DNA of 20,124 nucleotides from JBGQBN01 sp041494805 (GCA_041494805.1 JBGQBN010000068.1:1-20124), one strand, 5' to 3'. Positions 8,932 to 17,122 are shown, counted from the first letter of the stretch. Notes: generated by a model not told the origin, from the letters alone. Made by a program: numbers and translations.

Positions 8932-10986
8932 TCAAACGGAAGCTGCGGCCAACTCCCTTTCCCCACTCGGCTCATACTCCACGATATACCCCGCCACCGC
9001 GCTCGCCGCCACCGTCAGAGGACTGGCCAGGTACATCTGCCCCGGCCCGCTGCGGCCTGGGAAATTCCGGTTCTGCGCGCTGATCACCACCTGGTCGGGG
9101 CGAGTCGAAACCCCCGGCCCCGCATTGATACACGCCCCACAACTCGGCTCGATCACATGCGCCCCAGACTTCTGGAAGACATCCAGATATCCCTTCCGGA
9201 TGCAATATTCGCGCGTCTCCTGCGATCCGAACTGGATGTAGAACTTCACCGAGTCCGCCACGCGTTTGCCGTGCTTCAGGGCGTCGGCCAGCACGCGAGC
9301 ATACATATCCATGTCTTCGTTCTTGCCGGCGGTGCAGGTGCCGCCGTACGCGATCTCGACCGGCACCGGCGTGTTCAGCTCGCGAACGAACTTGCCATTC
9401 CCCGGATCACCGGGCGTGGCCACCATAGGGGTGATCTTGGCAGCATCGAGTTCGATCACATTGGCATACTGGGCATCGCGGTCGCTCGAAAGTCCTCGAA
9501 TCATGGCTTCTGCTTTCTTGCGATCCATGCCGCGGCGTTCCATCAGGAACTCAACCACTTTCTCGTCGGGAGCCACGATCCCGGTGAACCCGCCAATCTC
9601 TGCTGCCATGTTGGTCATGGTGGCACGTTCATCCACGCTCAGTTCTTCGACCGCTTCACCCGCGTACTCCATGACCTTGGCCAGCGCCTTGCCGCTTCGC
9701 ACATAGTCAAGCGCCAGAATTTGCAGGATGAAATCCTTCGCCGCCACATTCGGCCGCCGCTTGCCGCGGATGATGATCTTCACCGACTCCGGCACCTTCA
9801 CCCGCACATCTTTCGTGATCCAGGAATTGAAAACGTCCGTGGTCCCAATCCCGAAGGCGATGCACCCGATCGCTCCCACGTGCGGCGTGTGCGAATCCGA
9901 GCCCACGTTGACCTGGCCGGGCAGCGCGTACGATTCCAGCATCACCGAGTGGCAGATTCCCTCCGAGCCCTTCCGGTCCTTCAACTCTCCATGCAGCTTG
10001 ATGCCCTGTGCTTTGGCGAAGTCTTCCTGCTTCAGCTTGAGCTGCGTTGCCAAATCCAGCAGCCCCATCTTCTTCTTTTCTTCCGATAGCACTTCGTCCA
10101 GAAAGGTCAGATGGTCGCGGAAGAAGCGGATACTGGAAGCGTCGTTCACTGGCACATCCTTGCCGACCAGGTGCTCATAGAAGATCGACGCCATGGGCGT
10201 GACATACTCGTGGCTGAAGCGCAGGTCTACGCGGGTAAAGCCAGTGTCGCCCGGCTTCACCGCGTCCACGCCCACTTTGCCATCCGGCGAGACCATGTGC
10301 CGCGCGAGGATTTTCTCCGCCAGCGTCATCGCGCGTGTAGCGCGGGCGCCCTCGCCCGCGGTTTTGATTGCCGGCAGGAACACCTTGCCCTGCATCCGCG
10401 CTACGTTGAACGGAAAAAGTCCGCCGTGCTCGATGACCTGGCGCGTGATGTCATCTTCGCCCTGAGTGAACTCGGAAAGCGGAATCTCCTCCCCCGCCCG
10501 GATTCGATCAATGAGCAAAAAGTTCGTGGAGGTCAGCACCCCCAGGTTCTGGCAGTTCTGCTTGTAGATGCGCTCAATGTTCTCCGCGATGACGAGTTGA
10601 ATCCCTGCCGAGCGCTCGGCATAGGGTGACTGCTCCCGGCTCGATCCCTTGCCCCGCCGCCTGCCGCTCACTGCGGCCACAAATCCGCCCTTCTTCACAT
10701 CACCGCGTTTGATCGGAGCGTCATTGCCGCACTTCAGCCCGGTGTACGGAAACTCGCCCAGAGTTTCATCGAAAAAGAAGCAGATGTGCGCGGGTGTGAT
10801 CTCGTCGGTAGAGATGTCGTCGCGCAACTTGGGATTCTTGGCCGGGTTTCTGGTGTCCCATGGCAGGTCTTCTCCCGCCAGCTGCCGCCGGATCAGCTCC
10901 GGGTCTTCTGTAAGAAACAGAATCCGCCCTTTGAGCAGGACTTTGCCCGGCCGCTTTTCAATTTTGCGCTGCAGAAGTGAGTCCAT
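8932..10986 (-). CDS. Aconitase / isopropylmalate dehydratase family protein, swivel domain first
   Basis: An Fe-S hydro-lyase that isomerises a hydroxy-tricarboxylate or related acid; the exact substrate is not clear. About 684 residues. The N-terminal part is the swivel (LeuD-like) domain, with ISTDEITPA and the substrate-binding GSSREQSPYAERSAG (Ser116-Arg117). The rest is the catalytic (LeuC-like) part, with GSDSHTPHVGAIGCIAFGIGTTD. The [4Fe-4S] ligands are Cys551 (GGTCTAGKNED) and Cys616/Cys619 (PSCGACINAGPG). This domain order is that of AcnB but without its HEAT-like N-terminus, and is opposite to AcnA. The first cysteine sits in GTCTAG rather than the usual GSCTN. A GTG at 11028 would add 14 residues; neither start has an ideal ribosome binding site. 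Likely a TCA-cycle aconitase or a leucine/lysine-type dehydratase. The ferredoxin gene follows after 217 nt. Confidence 0.85.
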   Translation of the reverse strand: MDSLLQRKIEKRPGKVLLKGRILFLTEDPELIRRQLAGEDLPWDTRNPAKNPKLRDDISTDEITPAHICFFFDETLGEFPYTGLKCGNDAPIKRGDVKKGGFVAAVSGRRRGKGSSREQSPYAERSAGIQLVIAENIERIYKQNCQNLGVLTSTNFLLIDRIRAGEEIPLSEFTQGEDDITRQVIEHGGLFPFNVARMQGKVFLPAIKTAGEGARATRAMTLAEKILARHMVSPDGKVGVDAVKPGDTGFTRVDLRFSHEYVTPMASIFYEHLVGKDVPVNDASSIRFFRDHLTFLDEVLSEEKKKMGLLDLATQLKLKQEDFAKAQGIKLHGELKDRKGSEGICHSVMLESYALPGQVNVGSDSHTPHVGAIGCIAFGIGTTDVFNSWITKDVRVKVPESVKIIIRGKRRPNVAAKDFILQILALDYVRSGKALAKVMEYAGEAVEELSVDERATMTNMAAEIGGFTGIVAPDEKVVEFLMERRGMDRKKAEAMIRGLSSDRDAQYANVIELDAAKITPMVATPGDPGNGKFVRELNTPVPVEIAYGGTCTAGKNEDMDMYARVLADALKHGKRVADSVKFYIQFGSQETREYCIRKGYLDVFQKSGAHVIEPSCGACINAGPGVSTRPDQVVISAQNRNFPGRSGPGQMYLASPLTVAASAVAGYIVEYEPSGERELAAASV

Positions 10987-11052
10987 CACCTCAACCCAAT
11001 TCCTTCCAGGATAGGGATACGAGTCCACATCTGCTCGTAAGTTCCCGATTTC

Positions 11053-11058
11053 ATTGTA
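11053..11058 (-). promoter_or_regulatory. Possible -10 box upstream of the aconitase-family gene
   Basis: On the minus strand TACAAT (5 of 6) lies 24-67 nt ahead of the two candidate starts, but without a recognisable -35 box 17 bp away. The call is weak. Confidence 0.3.
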
Positions 11059-11136
11059 CCTCTTGGATTGCCCACGGCATCCCTTGCGGCGAGTCGCCCT
11101 GGCCCAAGAACATAGGCCTCGACTTAAGCCGATTGT

Positions 11137-11149
11137 TATCTACAAGATA
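11137..11149. promoter_or_regulatory. 13-bp palindrome, possible operator
   Basis: TATCT and AGATA flank ACA as perfect 5-bp arms in an AT-rich island. It sits about 80-90 bp upstream of the candidate -10 box of the aconitase-family gene. It could be a regulator site; no known consensus matches clearly. Confidence 0.25.
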
Positions 11150-11375
11150 TTGATTTGGACACCCTCGCAGCTCGATTGGAGGCTGGGCCTTGAAGTCAAG
11201 ACGCTCACCAGAATGCCCTTTGCTCGCGTTGCTGCCCTCTCCAGTGACGAATCGAGGAAGAGACGACCCTGAAGGTCATCCTGAGCTAACAAGGCTCTGG
11301 AATCGACTTCTAGCAAGTAGTTATCTTATAGCTATTAAACATCGGCACGTCGTCCGGCGAGCAATATTCTGTGTC

Positions 11376-11433
11376 CTCAGTGTCCTCTGTGGTCATGCCG
11401 TCCGCAAAAGAGCCAACCACGGAGGACACAGAG
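11376..11433. repeat. Long inverted repeat (GTGTCCTCTGTGGT type), possible terminator
   Basis: Left arm CTCAGTGTCCTCTGTGGT (11376-11393) and right arm ACCACGGAGGACACAGAG (11416-11433) pair at 16 of 18 positions around a 22-nt loop. It lies directly after the stop codon of the inositol-phosphatase gene. It matches a 'CCTCTGTGTCCTCTGTGGTT' element that I recall as dispersed in acidobacterial, planctomycete and other genomes. No T run follows, so it may act as a REP-like 3' stabiliser rather than a classical terminator. Confidence 0.65.
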
Positions 11434-11437
11434 ACCG

Positions 11438-12280
11438 TTATCTCCTTGTGCGTTCTCGCGGGTCGGGCAACGGTTCCAGCCCGCGTCCCGCGAAGATTTG
11501 CTCGAACTCACTCAGCAATGCCTGGTGCACAATTCCGTTCGAGGCCACGGTTTCACGGCTGTTGAGCTGGAACGGCCCTCCGCTGAAATCCGTCACCCTC
11601 CCGCCCGCTTCCTCCACAATCAGGACGCCGGCCGCGGTGTCCCAGGGATTCAGATTGAACTCCCAGAAGCCGTCGAACCTTCCGCTGGCCACGCAACATA
11701 AGTCCAGCGCCGCCGAACCCGCTCTTCGTACCCCATGCGTGCGCAGGGTGATCTGGTGATAGAAAAATATGTTTGGATTCTTATGCCGCTTATGACTCGG
11801 AAAGCCCGTGGCCAGCAGGCACTCGGCCAGGTTCGCGGTCTGAGAAACATGGATCCGCTGCTGGTTCAGGTACGCCCCGCTTCCCTTTTCCGCGGCGAAT
11901 AATTCTTCCCGGGTGGGATCGTAAATCACGCCGGCGATCCGCGTCCCTTTGTGCTCCAGCGCCAGCGAGATACAGAACACCGGAAACCCGTGTGCGAAAT
12001 TCGTGGTCCCATCCAGAGGATCCACGTACCAGCGGTAGTCGCTACCCGTCTCGATGCTAGCACCCTCTTCGCCCAAAACATCATGGGATGGCCAACGCGC
12101 CCGAATCCGTTCGAGGATCAAAGCCTCGGACTTGCGGTCCGCCACCGTGACCAGGTCGGCCTCGCCTTTGTATTCCACTTTCAGGTGCTGCCGAAAATAT
12201 TCCATCAGCAGCACGCCCGCTTCGCGCGCAATCTCCGCCATGGCGGGCACGAAATCGTTTTTTGGGGAGGGAGATGTCAT
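11438..12280 (-). CDS. Inositol monophosphatase family protein
   Basis: A Mg2+-dependent phosphomonoesterase of 280 residues. Both family signatures are intact: WYVDPLDGTTNFAHGFP (residues 84-100, with Asp87, Asp90, Gly91 and Thr92) and NPWDTAAGVLIVEEAGGRVTD (211-231, with Trp213 and Asp214). The GEEG motif at 70-73 provides the metal-binding Glu71. Substrates in this family include inositol-1-phosphate, histidinol phosphate, fructose-1,6-bisphosphate and PAP, and sequence alone does not decide between them. The closest general label is SuhB-like. The ATG at 12280 has a poor ribosome binding site (CACTGG), so translation may be coupled to the hfq-like gene, whose stop is 50 nt upstream. An inverted repeat directly follows the stop codon. 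Confidence 0.9.
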   Translation of the reverse strand: MTSPSPKNDFVPAMAEIAREAGVLLMEYFRQHLKVEYKGEADLVTVADRKSEALILERIRARWPSHDVLGEEGASIETGSDYRWYVDPLDGTTNFAHGFPVFCISLALEHKGTRIAGVIYDPTREELFAAEKGSGAYLNQQRIHVSQTANLAECLLATGFPSHKRHKNPNIFFYHQITLRTHGVRRAGSAALDLCCVASGRFDGFWEFNLNPWDTAAGVLIVEEAGGRVTDFSGGPFQLNSRETVASNGIVHQALLSEFEQIFAGRGLEPLPDPRERTRR

Positions 12281-12330
12281 CCAGTGTGCAATCGCAGGCT
12301 GCCCGTAGGAACCCGCCGCGGCCAGCGGCT

Positions 12331-12603
12331 CTACTTCCGCTTTCCCGAGTCTTCCGCGATGTACATGATCTCGTGTTTGAAGATGAACAGGTTGGGCCCG
12401 TTCTCGCGCGTCAGCCGCACCATGTTCTTGTCGTAGTACTCGATCCAGCCGTGGACGACTTCCCCGTCCGCCAGCTTGATGCTGACCGGCTTCTGTTTTT
12501 CACCCAGGGCCTTCAGGTACGTTGCCTCTTCCGAGGTCTCCTCGGGAGGAGGGGTCCTTCCTTTGCGCAATGAACCGGGTATTCCCTGGCCGTGAAAAGG
12601 CAT
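12331..12603 (-). CDS. hfq: Hfq-like RNA chaperone (Sm fold)
   Basis: A 90-residue protein whose residues about 28-84 align by eye with Hfq. TYLKALGEKQKPVSIKLADG corresponds to the helix and Sm1 (E. coli LNALRRERVPVSIYLVNG). GWIEYYDKNMVRL is the second strand pair, and NLFIFKHEIMYIAE is Sm2, where FKH matches the YKH (Lys76, His77) of Hfq. Such proteins form hexameric rings that pair small RNAs with mRNAs. It has a 22-residue disordered-looking N-terminal extension and a short basic tail. Only one Met is in frame, so the start is certain if the gene is real. A -10 box ends 6 nt before the ATG, so it is probably leaderless. The inositol-phosphatase gene follows and is probably co-transcribed. 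A generic LSm protein is the alternative. Confidence 0.78.
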   Translation of the reverse strand: MPFHGQGIPGSLRKGRTPPPEETSEEATYLKALGEKQKPVSIKLADGEVVHGWIEYYDKNMVRLTRENGPNLFIFKHEIMYIAEDSGKRK

Positions 12604-12609
12604 ATAGGC

Positions 12610-12615
12610 ATTTTA
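12610..12615 (-). promoter_or_regulatory. -10 box of hfq-like gene, leaderless start
   Basis: On the minus strand TAAAAT (5 of 6) ends only 6 nt before the ATG, so the expected start site coincides with the first base of the start codon. No Shine-Dalgarno sequence is present before the ATG. The -35 region is not clear. The same -10 word sits similarly close to the ATG of the zinc-ribbon gene. Confidence 0.5.
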
Positions 12616-12743
12616 CACGCCGCGCCACTTCTTCCTCCCCAAAGCCGGTCGGGTGCTCGGAAGCCTCGAAAATCGCAGAATCAGACTCCGGAGTTCGACA
12701 ACAGAGATAGAATTCCCTCGCTTGGCGGAATGGGGGTCTACCC

Positions 12744-13064
12744 GTGAAATTCCTCACCCTGCATGTCTTCTTGTTGTTTCTCGCTTTTTGTTACACGCCC
12801 GCCTTTGCCCAGCACAACCGTTGGCCGAAACCACCCGAGGCCGCGGACAAGTCCTCGGATACATCAAACACTCCTTCCGCGCCACGGTTTCACGTCGACC
12901 CAGTCCAGCTCCAGCGTGAAGCCAAAGAACTTCTGGAGCTGTCGCAGTCGCTTCAACCTGACATTGAGCACGTCAACCATGGCCTGCTTCCGAAAGACAC
13001 CATCGAAAAACTGAAGCGCATCGAGAAGCTCTCCAAGCATCTGCGCGGAGAACTAGCGCCGTAA
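12744..13064 (+). CDS. Small secreted protein (106 aa)
   Basis: Residues 1-22 are a typical Sec signal peptide, MKFLTLHVFLLFLAFC followed by AFA-Q with likely cleavage after Ala22. The mature part starts with a Pro/Ser/Thr/Asp-rich linker (about 25-50). It ends in a charged helix rich in Leu, Glu, Lys and Gln (53-104), likely a coiled coil, with a regular heptad feel in LQREAKELLELSQSL. There is no cysteine and no recognised domain. The start is GTG at 12744 with a GGGGG box 8 nt upstream. It is divergent from hfq (140 bp) and convergent with the receptor gene. Probably a periplasmic or extracellular small protein of unknown role. Confidence 0.75.
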   Translation: MKFLTLHVFLLFLAFCYTPAFAQHNRWPKPPEAADKSSDTSNTPSAPRFHVDPVQLQREAKELLELSQSLQPDIEHVNHGLLPKDTIEKLKRIEKLSKHLRGELAP

Positions 13065-13090
13065 TTCCCGGCTTTGCCGGCTCGCCCAAA

Positions 13091-13126
13091 GAAAAAAGCC
13101 ACCAGGGCTCGAAACAGCCTGGTGGC
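13091..13126 (-). terminator. Intrinsic terminator of the receptor gene
   Basis: On the minus strand GCCACCAGG (13126-13118) pairs with CCTGGTGGC (13106-13098) as a 9-bp stem, extendable by 2 bp past a bulge, followed by TTTTTTC (13097-13091). The stop codon of the receptor gene is at 13151, 25 bp away. This is the cleanest terminator in the window and may also stop the convergent secreted-protein gene. Confidence 0.9.
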
Positions 13127-13150
13127 CCAAGAAGTTCTGTTGGGTTCTGA

Positions 13151-16100
13151 CTAGAACGTCAATTTCACACCGAACTCGGCGACCCGTGGAGCTCCCAGTC
13201 CGAATACCCCCGTACCGGCGCCGACGCGGACGTTGGATTGGCCCGCATAGTTGGTTCCGTTGATCGAACCCGGCGCCCCGGTCAGATACAAGTTCAAAAT
13301 GTTGGGCGGGAGATCGAAATTGGCAAAGTTGAACAGGTTGTAGAGCGCTGCGCTAGGTTCGATGGTCCACCTTTCATAGAAGGTATGTCTCCAACTGAGC
13401 CTCAGGTCAAAAGCCCGGAGCCAGGCCATCCCTACATTTCCAGACACGGGTGGCACGATCTGGGGTGCCACTCCTCCAAGCAGTGCCAGCTGTTGCTGGG
13501 TAAACAGCCCTCGCTGAATCAGGACCTGTCCCGCGGGTGTGGGCGCGCCTGCGAAATTGGTGTTGTAGCTGCTGATCGCGGCTGCCAGACCGCCGGGCCC
13601 GATGTCCCGCATGAACGCCCCGTTTTTAGTACCCGGCAGGTAGTCCTGCGTCGTACCGTCGCCGGTGAAGTCGGTGCGGAAGATTTCTCCCGACCCCAGC
13701 CCGGAGTTCGGAACCACCAAAGGACTGGCCAGCGGGCTGTAGAAGTGGGAAATGATCCCGAAGCGGAAGGATCCTGGCACATCGAAGGTTCCTCCAAACG
13801 AGAGTTGATGGGTACGGTCCAGCAGCGACGGCCCCATGTAGCGCAGCGGATTGGCATTGTCGGGAGAGCCGATCACAAAGTCCTGGTCGTTGCTCTGGAT
13901 GGGGTTGCCGGGAGGAGTCGTGCCATTGGCGCCGCCCGGATTCACAAACCTGGACAGGCTGTAAGCCACTTGGAAGTTGACGTTCCTGACCCCCCGCATG
14001 GGCTTGGCAAGGTTCTGCACCAGCTTCATTTGGAGGCCGTTGTAGACCGAGCGTCCAATCGGTTCCAGGAAGTTCAGGTTGCCGACCGTGGGATTTATCC
14101 CAGGGAAAGCGCACCCTGCCGGAGGGCAAGCCACCGGGCCTCCGAGTTCCTGAGTAGAGGTGAGGCCGTTGCCAGCATAGTCGGACATGGTCGCGGGCCG
14201 CGGGATCCAAGTTCCGCCGTCGTCCGTTCCGTTTGCTGGATCTGTCGGACAGAGAGCGATGGACTGAGCAATTGTGCCCACTCCGCAGAACGCAAGGGTC
14301 TGGGTGATTGCCGCATTCGCGCCCGCCAGATTGAAGTGCCCGACATCACCCGTGTGGTTTAAGTCCACTCCGAGCAGGAAATGGGTGGTCACGTTGCGCA
14401 CGAAGTCAGCGCTGAATACCATGCCATGCCGGATTTCCCGCTGGATGCCGAAATTCATTTGTACCGAGCGGGGCGTCTGATAGTTCGGTCCGAAAGTAAG
14501 CGGAACAGCATTGGTACCGATTCCGATTCCCTGGGCGAGCAAGGTCGGGATGTAGCTCGGGTTGGGCAGAAGTTGGAAAGGTGAAGCTGCCTGGTAAGCA
14601 TGCTGGAACGCAGCAATGGCAGAGGCCGCCGCGCCAATGGTGATCGGGGTGCTGGAATTCCCAACCGCGCACACATCGGCCGGCACCGGCAAGACTCCCC
14701 CGGGAACCGGCACACCCGACGGATCAGGCGATCCGGGACCGATGCATGGAGTGGCACTCCCCAGGAAAGCGCCTTGCGAAAGCCGTGTGGGACGGTCGAA
14801 CAGTATGTTGTTCCAGATCACGTTCTCATAGAACATGCCAATGCCCGCCCGGATGACGGTCTTGCCGTTCTTCATCGGATCCCAGGCCACTCCCAGCTGG
14901 GGAGCAAAGTTCTGATTGGGCTGCTTGACCGGGGCGCCCAGGTTGGGGAAGTCCGACAACAGGTTATTGAGCGCGGGAATACCGGGCAGATCGGAATCAG
15001 TGCGTCCGGTGTCGCGGACATAGCGGAGTCCGCCGCTGATGGTGATGTTCGGCTTGATCTTCCAGCTATCCCCAACGTATATGCCGAAGCGATTGTCCGG
15101 CCCCAGGCCGCCCGCGGGGAATCCAAACGCCTTCTGCTCGGTCGAGAAGCCCTGCCCGTTGCCCATGATGATGGCCGCCACTGGGTAGTTCAGAGGATTG
15201 GCCGTCCCACCCGGACAAGCTCCGCAAATGCTGGCGTCGTAGAGGCTCGGGTCCGAAATCACAACCGGCGCGATGCTGAAGAATTTAGCAAAGCCGCCGC
15301 CCTGGAGGTGGTTGTAGCTGACTCCGTAGCGAACGATGTGGGAACCCAGCGTTTTGCTGCCGTCGTACTTGATCTGGTGGTCGCTCTGGGGCGTGGCTTG
15401 CGGCGCCAGGAAGTTCGGCCCCACCGCCAGCGGCCCGTTGAAAATGGCGATCCCAAGATTGGCGAAAGGCAAGCCCTGCGTCGCATCAAGGATGCCGTTC
15501 TGGAATTTCAAGTATTGGAAGCGCACGCTATGGGTAAAGCTGCCGGTAATGAAATCCACTCCCACCGCATGGTCGCGCGAGTAGTTCTTGTTGGCGTAAA
15601 CCTGGAAACTGGAAGCGAAGAAGGTGTTCAACGCGGAGTTCTGGGAATAGCTGTAGCGGTAGAAGGCCCGCGCGTTCTTGCTCAGCTGGTAATCCACTTT
15701 GCCTACCAGATCGCCGTTACGGAAGGGAGAGGGAAAAGTACCGGAAAGCGAGCTAAACGGGGCGGGGTATGCCACCGGCGCCTGCAGATCCTGCTTGGTA
15801 CGCTCTCCATCGATGAAGAAGAATGCCTTGTCTTTGATGATCGGTCCTCCGAGTCTTCCGCCAAACTGATGGCGCTGGAAGGGCGAGTTCAATCCCGGAG
15901 GGGAGGGCAACTTCGCCGCCGCCCCGCTGTCCCGGAAGAAGTAGAAAGCTTCTCCGTGCACCTGGTTGGTGCCCGAGCGTGTGGTGACGTTGACCGAACC
16001 GGAGGAGGTCAACTCATTGGACAGATCCAGGTTCGACTGGCTGATCTGGAATTCCTCGATGGCGCTGGCTGGGACGCCTTGGGTTGTGGTGCCCACGGTT

Positions 16101-16744
16101 TCATCGCTGATATCCACCCCATCCACCTCGACGCGCGCGGTGCGGCCGAAGCGCCCGCCGAAGGAAATTGACGAGTAGCCGACCTTGGTCGGGTCGAAAT
16201 TGGTCCCGTCCTGAATCTGCACGCCGGGCTCCAGCTGAGCCAAGTCGAGGAAGTTGCGGCCATTCACCGGCAGGTTCTCGATCTGCTGGGCATTGAGCAC
16301 ACCCTGGACGGAAGCCTGTTCGGTGTTCACCTGAACTTCGGTGGCCTGGACCTCAACAATCTGGCTGGCCTCGCCCACTTGCAGTTTGACATTGCCCGAG
16401 GCGGTCACGCCCACCTGGACATTCAGAGGCAGGTCCGTTGTCTTGAAGCCCTTGGATTCGACCCGCACGACGTAGTCGCCGGGAGTCAGCGCTCCGGACG
16501 TATACGTTCCCGCCGAGTTGCTGGCCGTAGCGACCACCTGACCCGTGGCTTTGTTGGTAATGGTGATCTTCGCGCCCGCGACGACGGCGCCCGACGGGTC
16601 CGTGATCGTGCCATTAATGCTACCGGTCGAGATGGTCGTCTGGGCGTGAATGGGCGTCGAAGACACCAGCAGTAGTGCGATTGCCAGTGCCGTCAAACAA
16701 AATCGCGCTGTAGCCTGGTGAGCGAAGCGAAGATTTAGCGACAT
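13151..16744 (-). CDS. TonB-dependent-receptor-like outer membrane protein (Oar type)
   Basis: A 1197-residue outer membrane beta-barrel protein. Residues 1-34 are a signal peptide (hydrophobic LTALAIALLLVSSTP, cleavage after HAQ). A carboxypeptidase-regulatory-like domain covers about 41-124 (GSINGTITDPSGAVVAGAKITI). The plug domain follows, with the ENLPVNGRNFLDLAQLEPGV and FGGRFGRTARVEVDGVDIS motifs and LTSSGSVNVTTRSGTN, then a long barrel region. The C-terminus ends in Phe (EFGVKLTF), as expected for barrel assembly. Acidobacteria encode many of these, and they are thought to import polymers or peptides or act in adhesion. No TonB box is evident and no substrate can be assigned. The ribosome binding site AAAGGTAGGT precedes the ATG. 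It appears monocistronic, with its own promoter candidate and terminator. Confidence 0.92.
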   Translation of the reverse strand: MSLNLRFAHQATARFCLTALAIALLLVSSTPIHAQTTISTGSINGTITDPSGAVVAGAKITITNKATGQVVATASNSAGTYTSGALTPGDYVVRVESKGFKTTDLPLNVQVGVTASGNVKLQVGEASQIVEVQATEVQVNTEQASVQGVLNAQQIENLPVNGRNFLDLAQLEPGVQIQDGTNFDPTKVGYSSISFGGRFGRTARVEVDGVDISDETVGTTTQGVPASAIEEFQISQSNLDLSNELTSSGSVNVTTRSGTNQVHGEAFYFFRDSGAAAKLPSPPGLNSPFQRHQFGGRLGGPIIKDKAFFFIDGERTKQDLQAPVAYPAPFSSLSGTFPSPFRNGDLVGKVDYQLSKNARAFYRYSYSQNSALNTFFASSFQVYANKNYSRDHAVGVDFITGSFTHSVRFQYLKFQNGILDATQGLPFANLGIAIFNGPLAVGPNFLAPQATPQSDHQIKYDGSKTLGSHIVRYGVSYNHLQGGGFAKFFSIAPVVISDPSLYDASICGACPGGTANPLNYPVAAIIMGNGQGFSTEQKAFGFPAGGLGPDNRFGIYVGDSWKIKPNITISGGLRYVRDTGRTDSDLPGIPALNNLLSDFPNLGAPVKQPNQNFAPQLGVAWDPMKNGKTVIRAGIGMFYENVIWNNILFDRPTRLSQGAFLGSATPCIGPGSPDPSGVPVPGGVLPVPADVCAVGNSSTPITIGAAASAIAAFQHAYQAASPFQLLPNPSYIPTLLAQGIGIGTNAVPLTFGPNYQTPRSVQMNFGIQREIRHGMVFSADFVRNVTTHFLLGVDLNHTGDVGHFNLAGANAAITQTLAFCGVGTIAQSIALCPTDPANGTDDGGTWIPRPATMSDYAGNGLTSTQELGGPVACPPAGCAFPGINPTVGNLNFLEPIGRSVYNGLQMKLVQNLAKPMRGVRNVNFQVAYSLSRFVNPGGANGTTPPGNPIQSNDQDFVIGSPDNANPLRYMGPSLLDRTHQLSFGGTFDVPGSFRFGIISHFYSPLASPLVVPNSGLGSGEIFRTDFTGDGTTQDYLPGTKNGAFMRDIGPGGLAAAISSYNTNFAGAPTPAGQVLIQRGLFTQQQLALLGGVAPQIVPPVSGNVGMAWLRAFDLRLSWRHTFYERWTIEPSAALYNLFNFANFDLPPNILNLYLTGAPGSINGTNYAGQSNVRVGAGTGVFGLGAPRVAEFGVKLTF

Positions 16745-16793
16745 CGTGCACCTACCTTTCGGGCGTTTGATCTTCTCAAAATCCCAACTCGTG

Positions 16794-16823
16794 GTTCTAA
16801 ACAGTGCTGCACTAATTTGTCAG
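16794..16823 (-). promoter_or_regulatory. Candidate promoter of the receptor gene with palindromic spacer
   Basis: On the minus strand CTGACA (16823-16818, 5 of 6) is spaced 18 bp from TAGAAC (16799-16794, 4 of 6). The start site would be near 16787, leaving a 5' leader of about 43 nt. Within the spacer, AGTGC-T-GCACT (16803-16813) is an 11-bp perfect palindrome that could be an operator. Confidence 0.5.
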
Positions 16824-17053
16824 GAAAGAAAAACGGTAGGCTTGGCATGCTCTGCCGCATTCGGAGAAGGCCTCGAACGCACTGAACAGAGAGAAACTGC
16901 CCTGCCGCTCACTCTTCCCCGTCTAACTCCACACGCCCCGGTGAGATGAGCTAAGAGCAATCGACAGTCCAAGATAGTAGAAGGCCCATTCTATTCCCTG
17001 CTGTCAAGCACTTACGCTTGGGACGACTCTGGTGAGTTGGCCTGGCCCGTGAG

Positions 17054-17098
17054 CTGCTTCCAAATGTGGAATCCCGGACTTCTGTAAATTGGAAGCAG
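17054..17098. repeat. 10-bp inverted repeat
   Basis: CTGCTTCCAA (17054-17063) and TTGGAAGCAG (17089-17098) are perfect inverted arms around 25 nt. The loop contains further partial complementarity. It sits just after the terminator-like hairpin and could be a structured 3' UTR or a small RNA element. Confidence 0.45.
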
Positions 17099-17101
17099 AA
17101 A

Positions 17102-17122
17102 CACCAGTTCCGATCACTGGTG
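17102..17122 (-). terminator. Probable terminator of the moaDE-VWFA operon
   Basis: On the minus strand CACCAGT and ACTGGTG form a perfect 7-bp stem with a 7-nt loop, followed by TTTCTGCTTCC. It begins 62 nt after the VWFA stop codon. The T tract is imperfect, so termination efficiency is uncertain. Confidence 0.55.

Larger units (their letters stand above)
11029..11437. other. Intergenic region upstream of the aconitase-family gene
   Basis: About 409 bases without a supportable gene; short open frames here look random. It holds the -10 candidate at 11053-11058, a 13-bp palindrome TATCT-ACA-AGATA (11137-11149), a small imperfect hairpin CCTGAGC/GCTCTGG (11280-11300) preceded by GTCATC, an AT-rich patch around 11320-11345, and the long inverted repeat at 11376-11433. 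Confidence 0.6.

Noticed and set aside
8737..10089. 450-codon plus-strand open frame opposite the aconitase-family gene
   Set aside because: Antisense to a gene with intact Fe-S and substrate motifs; its composition (His/Arg-rich) is that of a shadow frame.
14600..16171. 523-codon plus-strand open frame opposite the receptor gene
   Set aside because: Antisense to a receptor gene with signal peptide, plug motifs and terminal Phe; no domain is recognisable.
17002..17035. TTGACA word on the minus strand upstream of the receptor gene
   Set aside because: No -10 box at 16-18 bp; nearby TAGAAT and TACTAT are at about 8 and 22 bp, so it is not a usable promoter.
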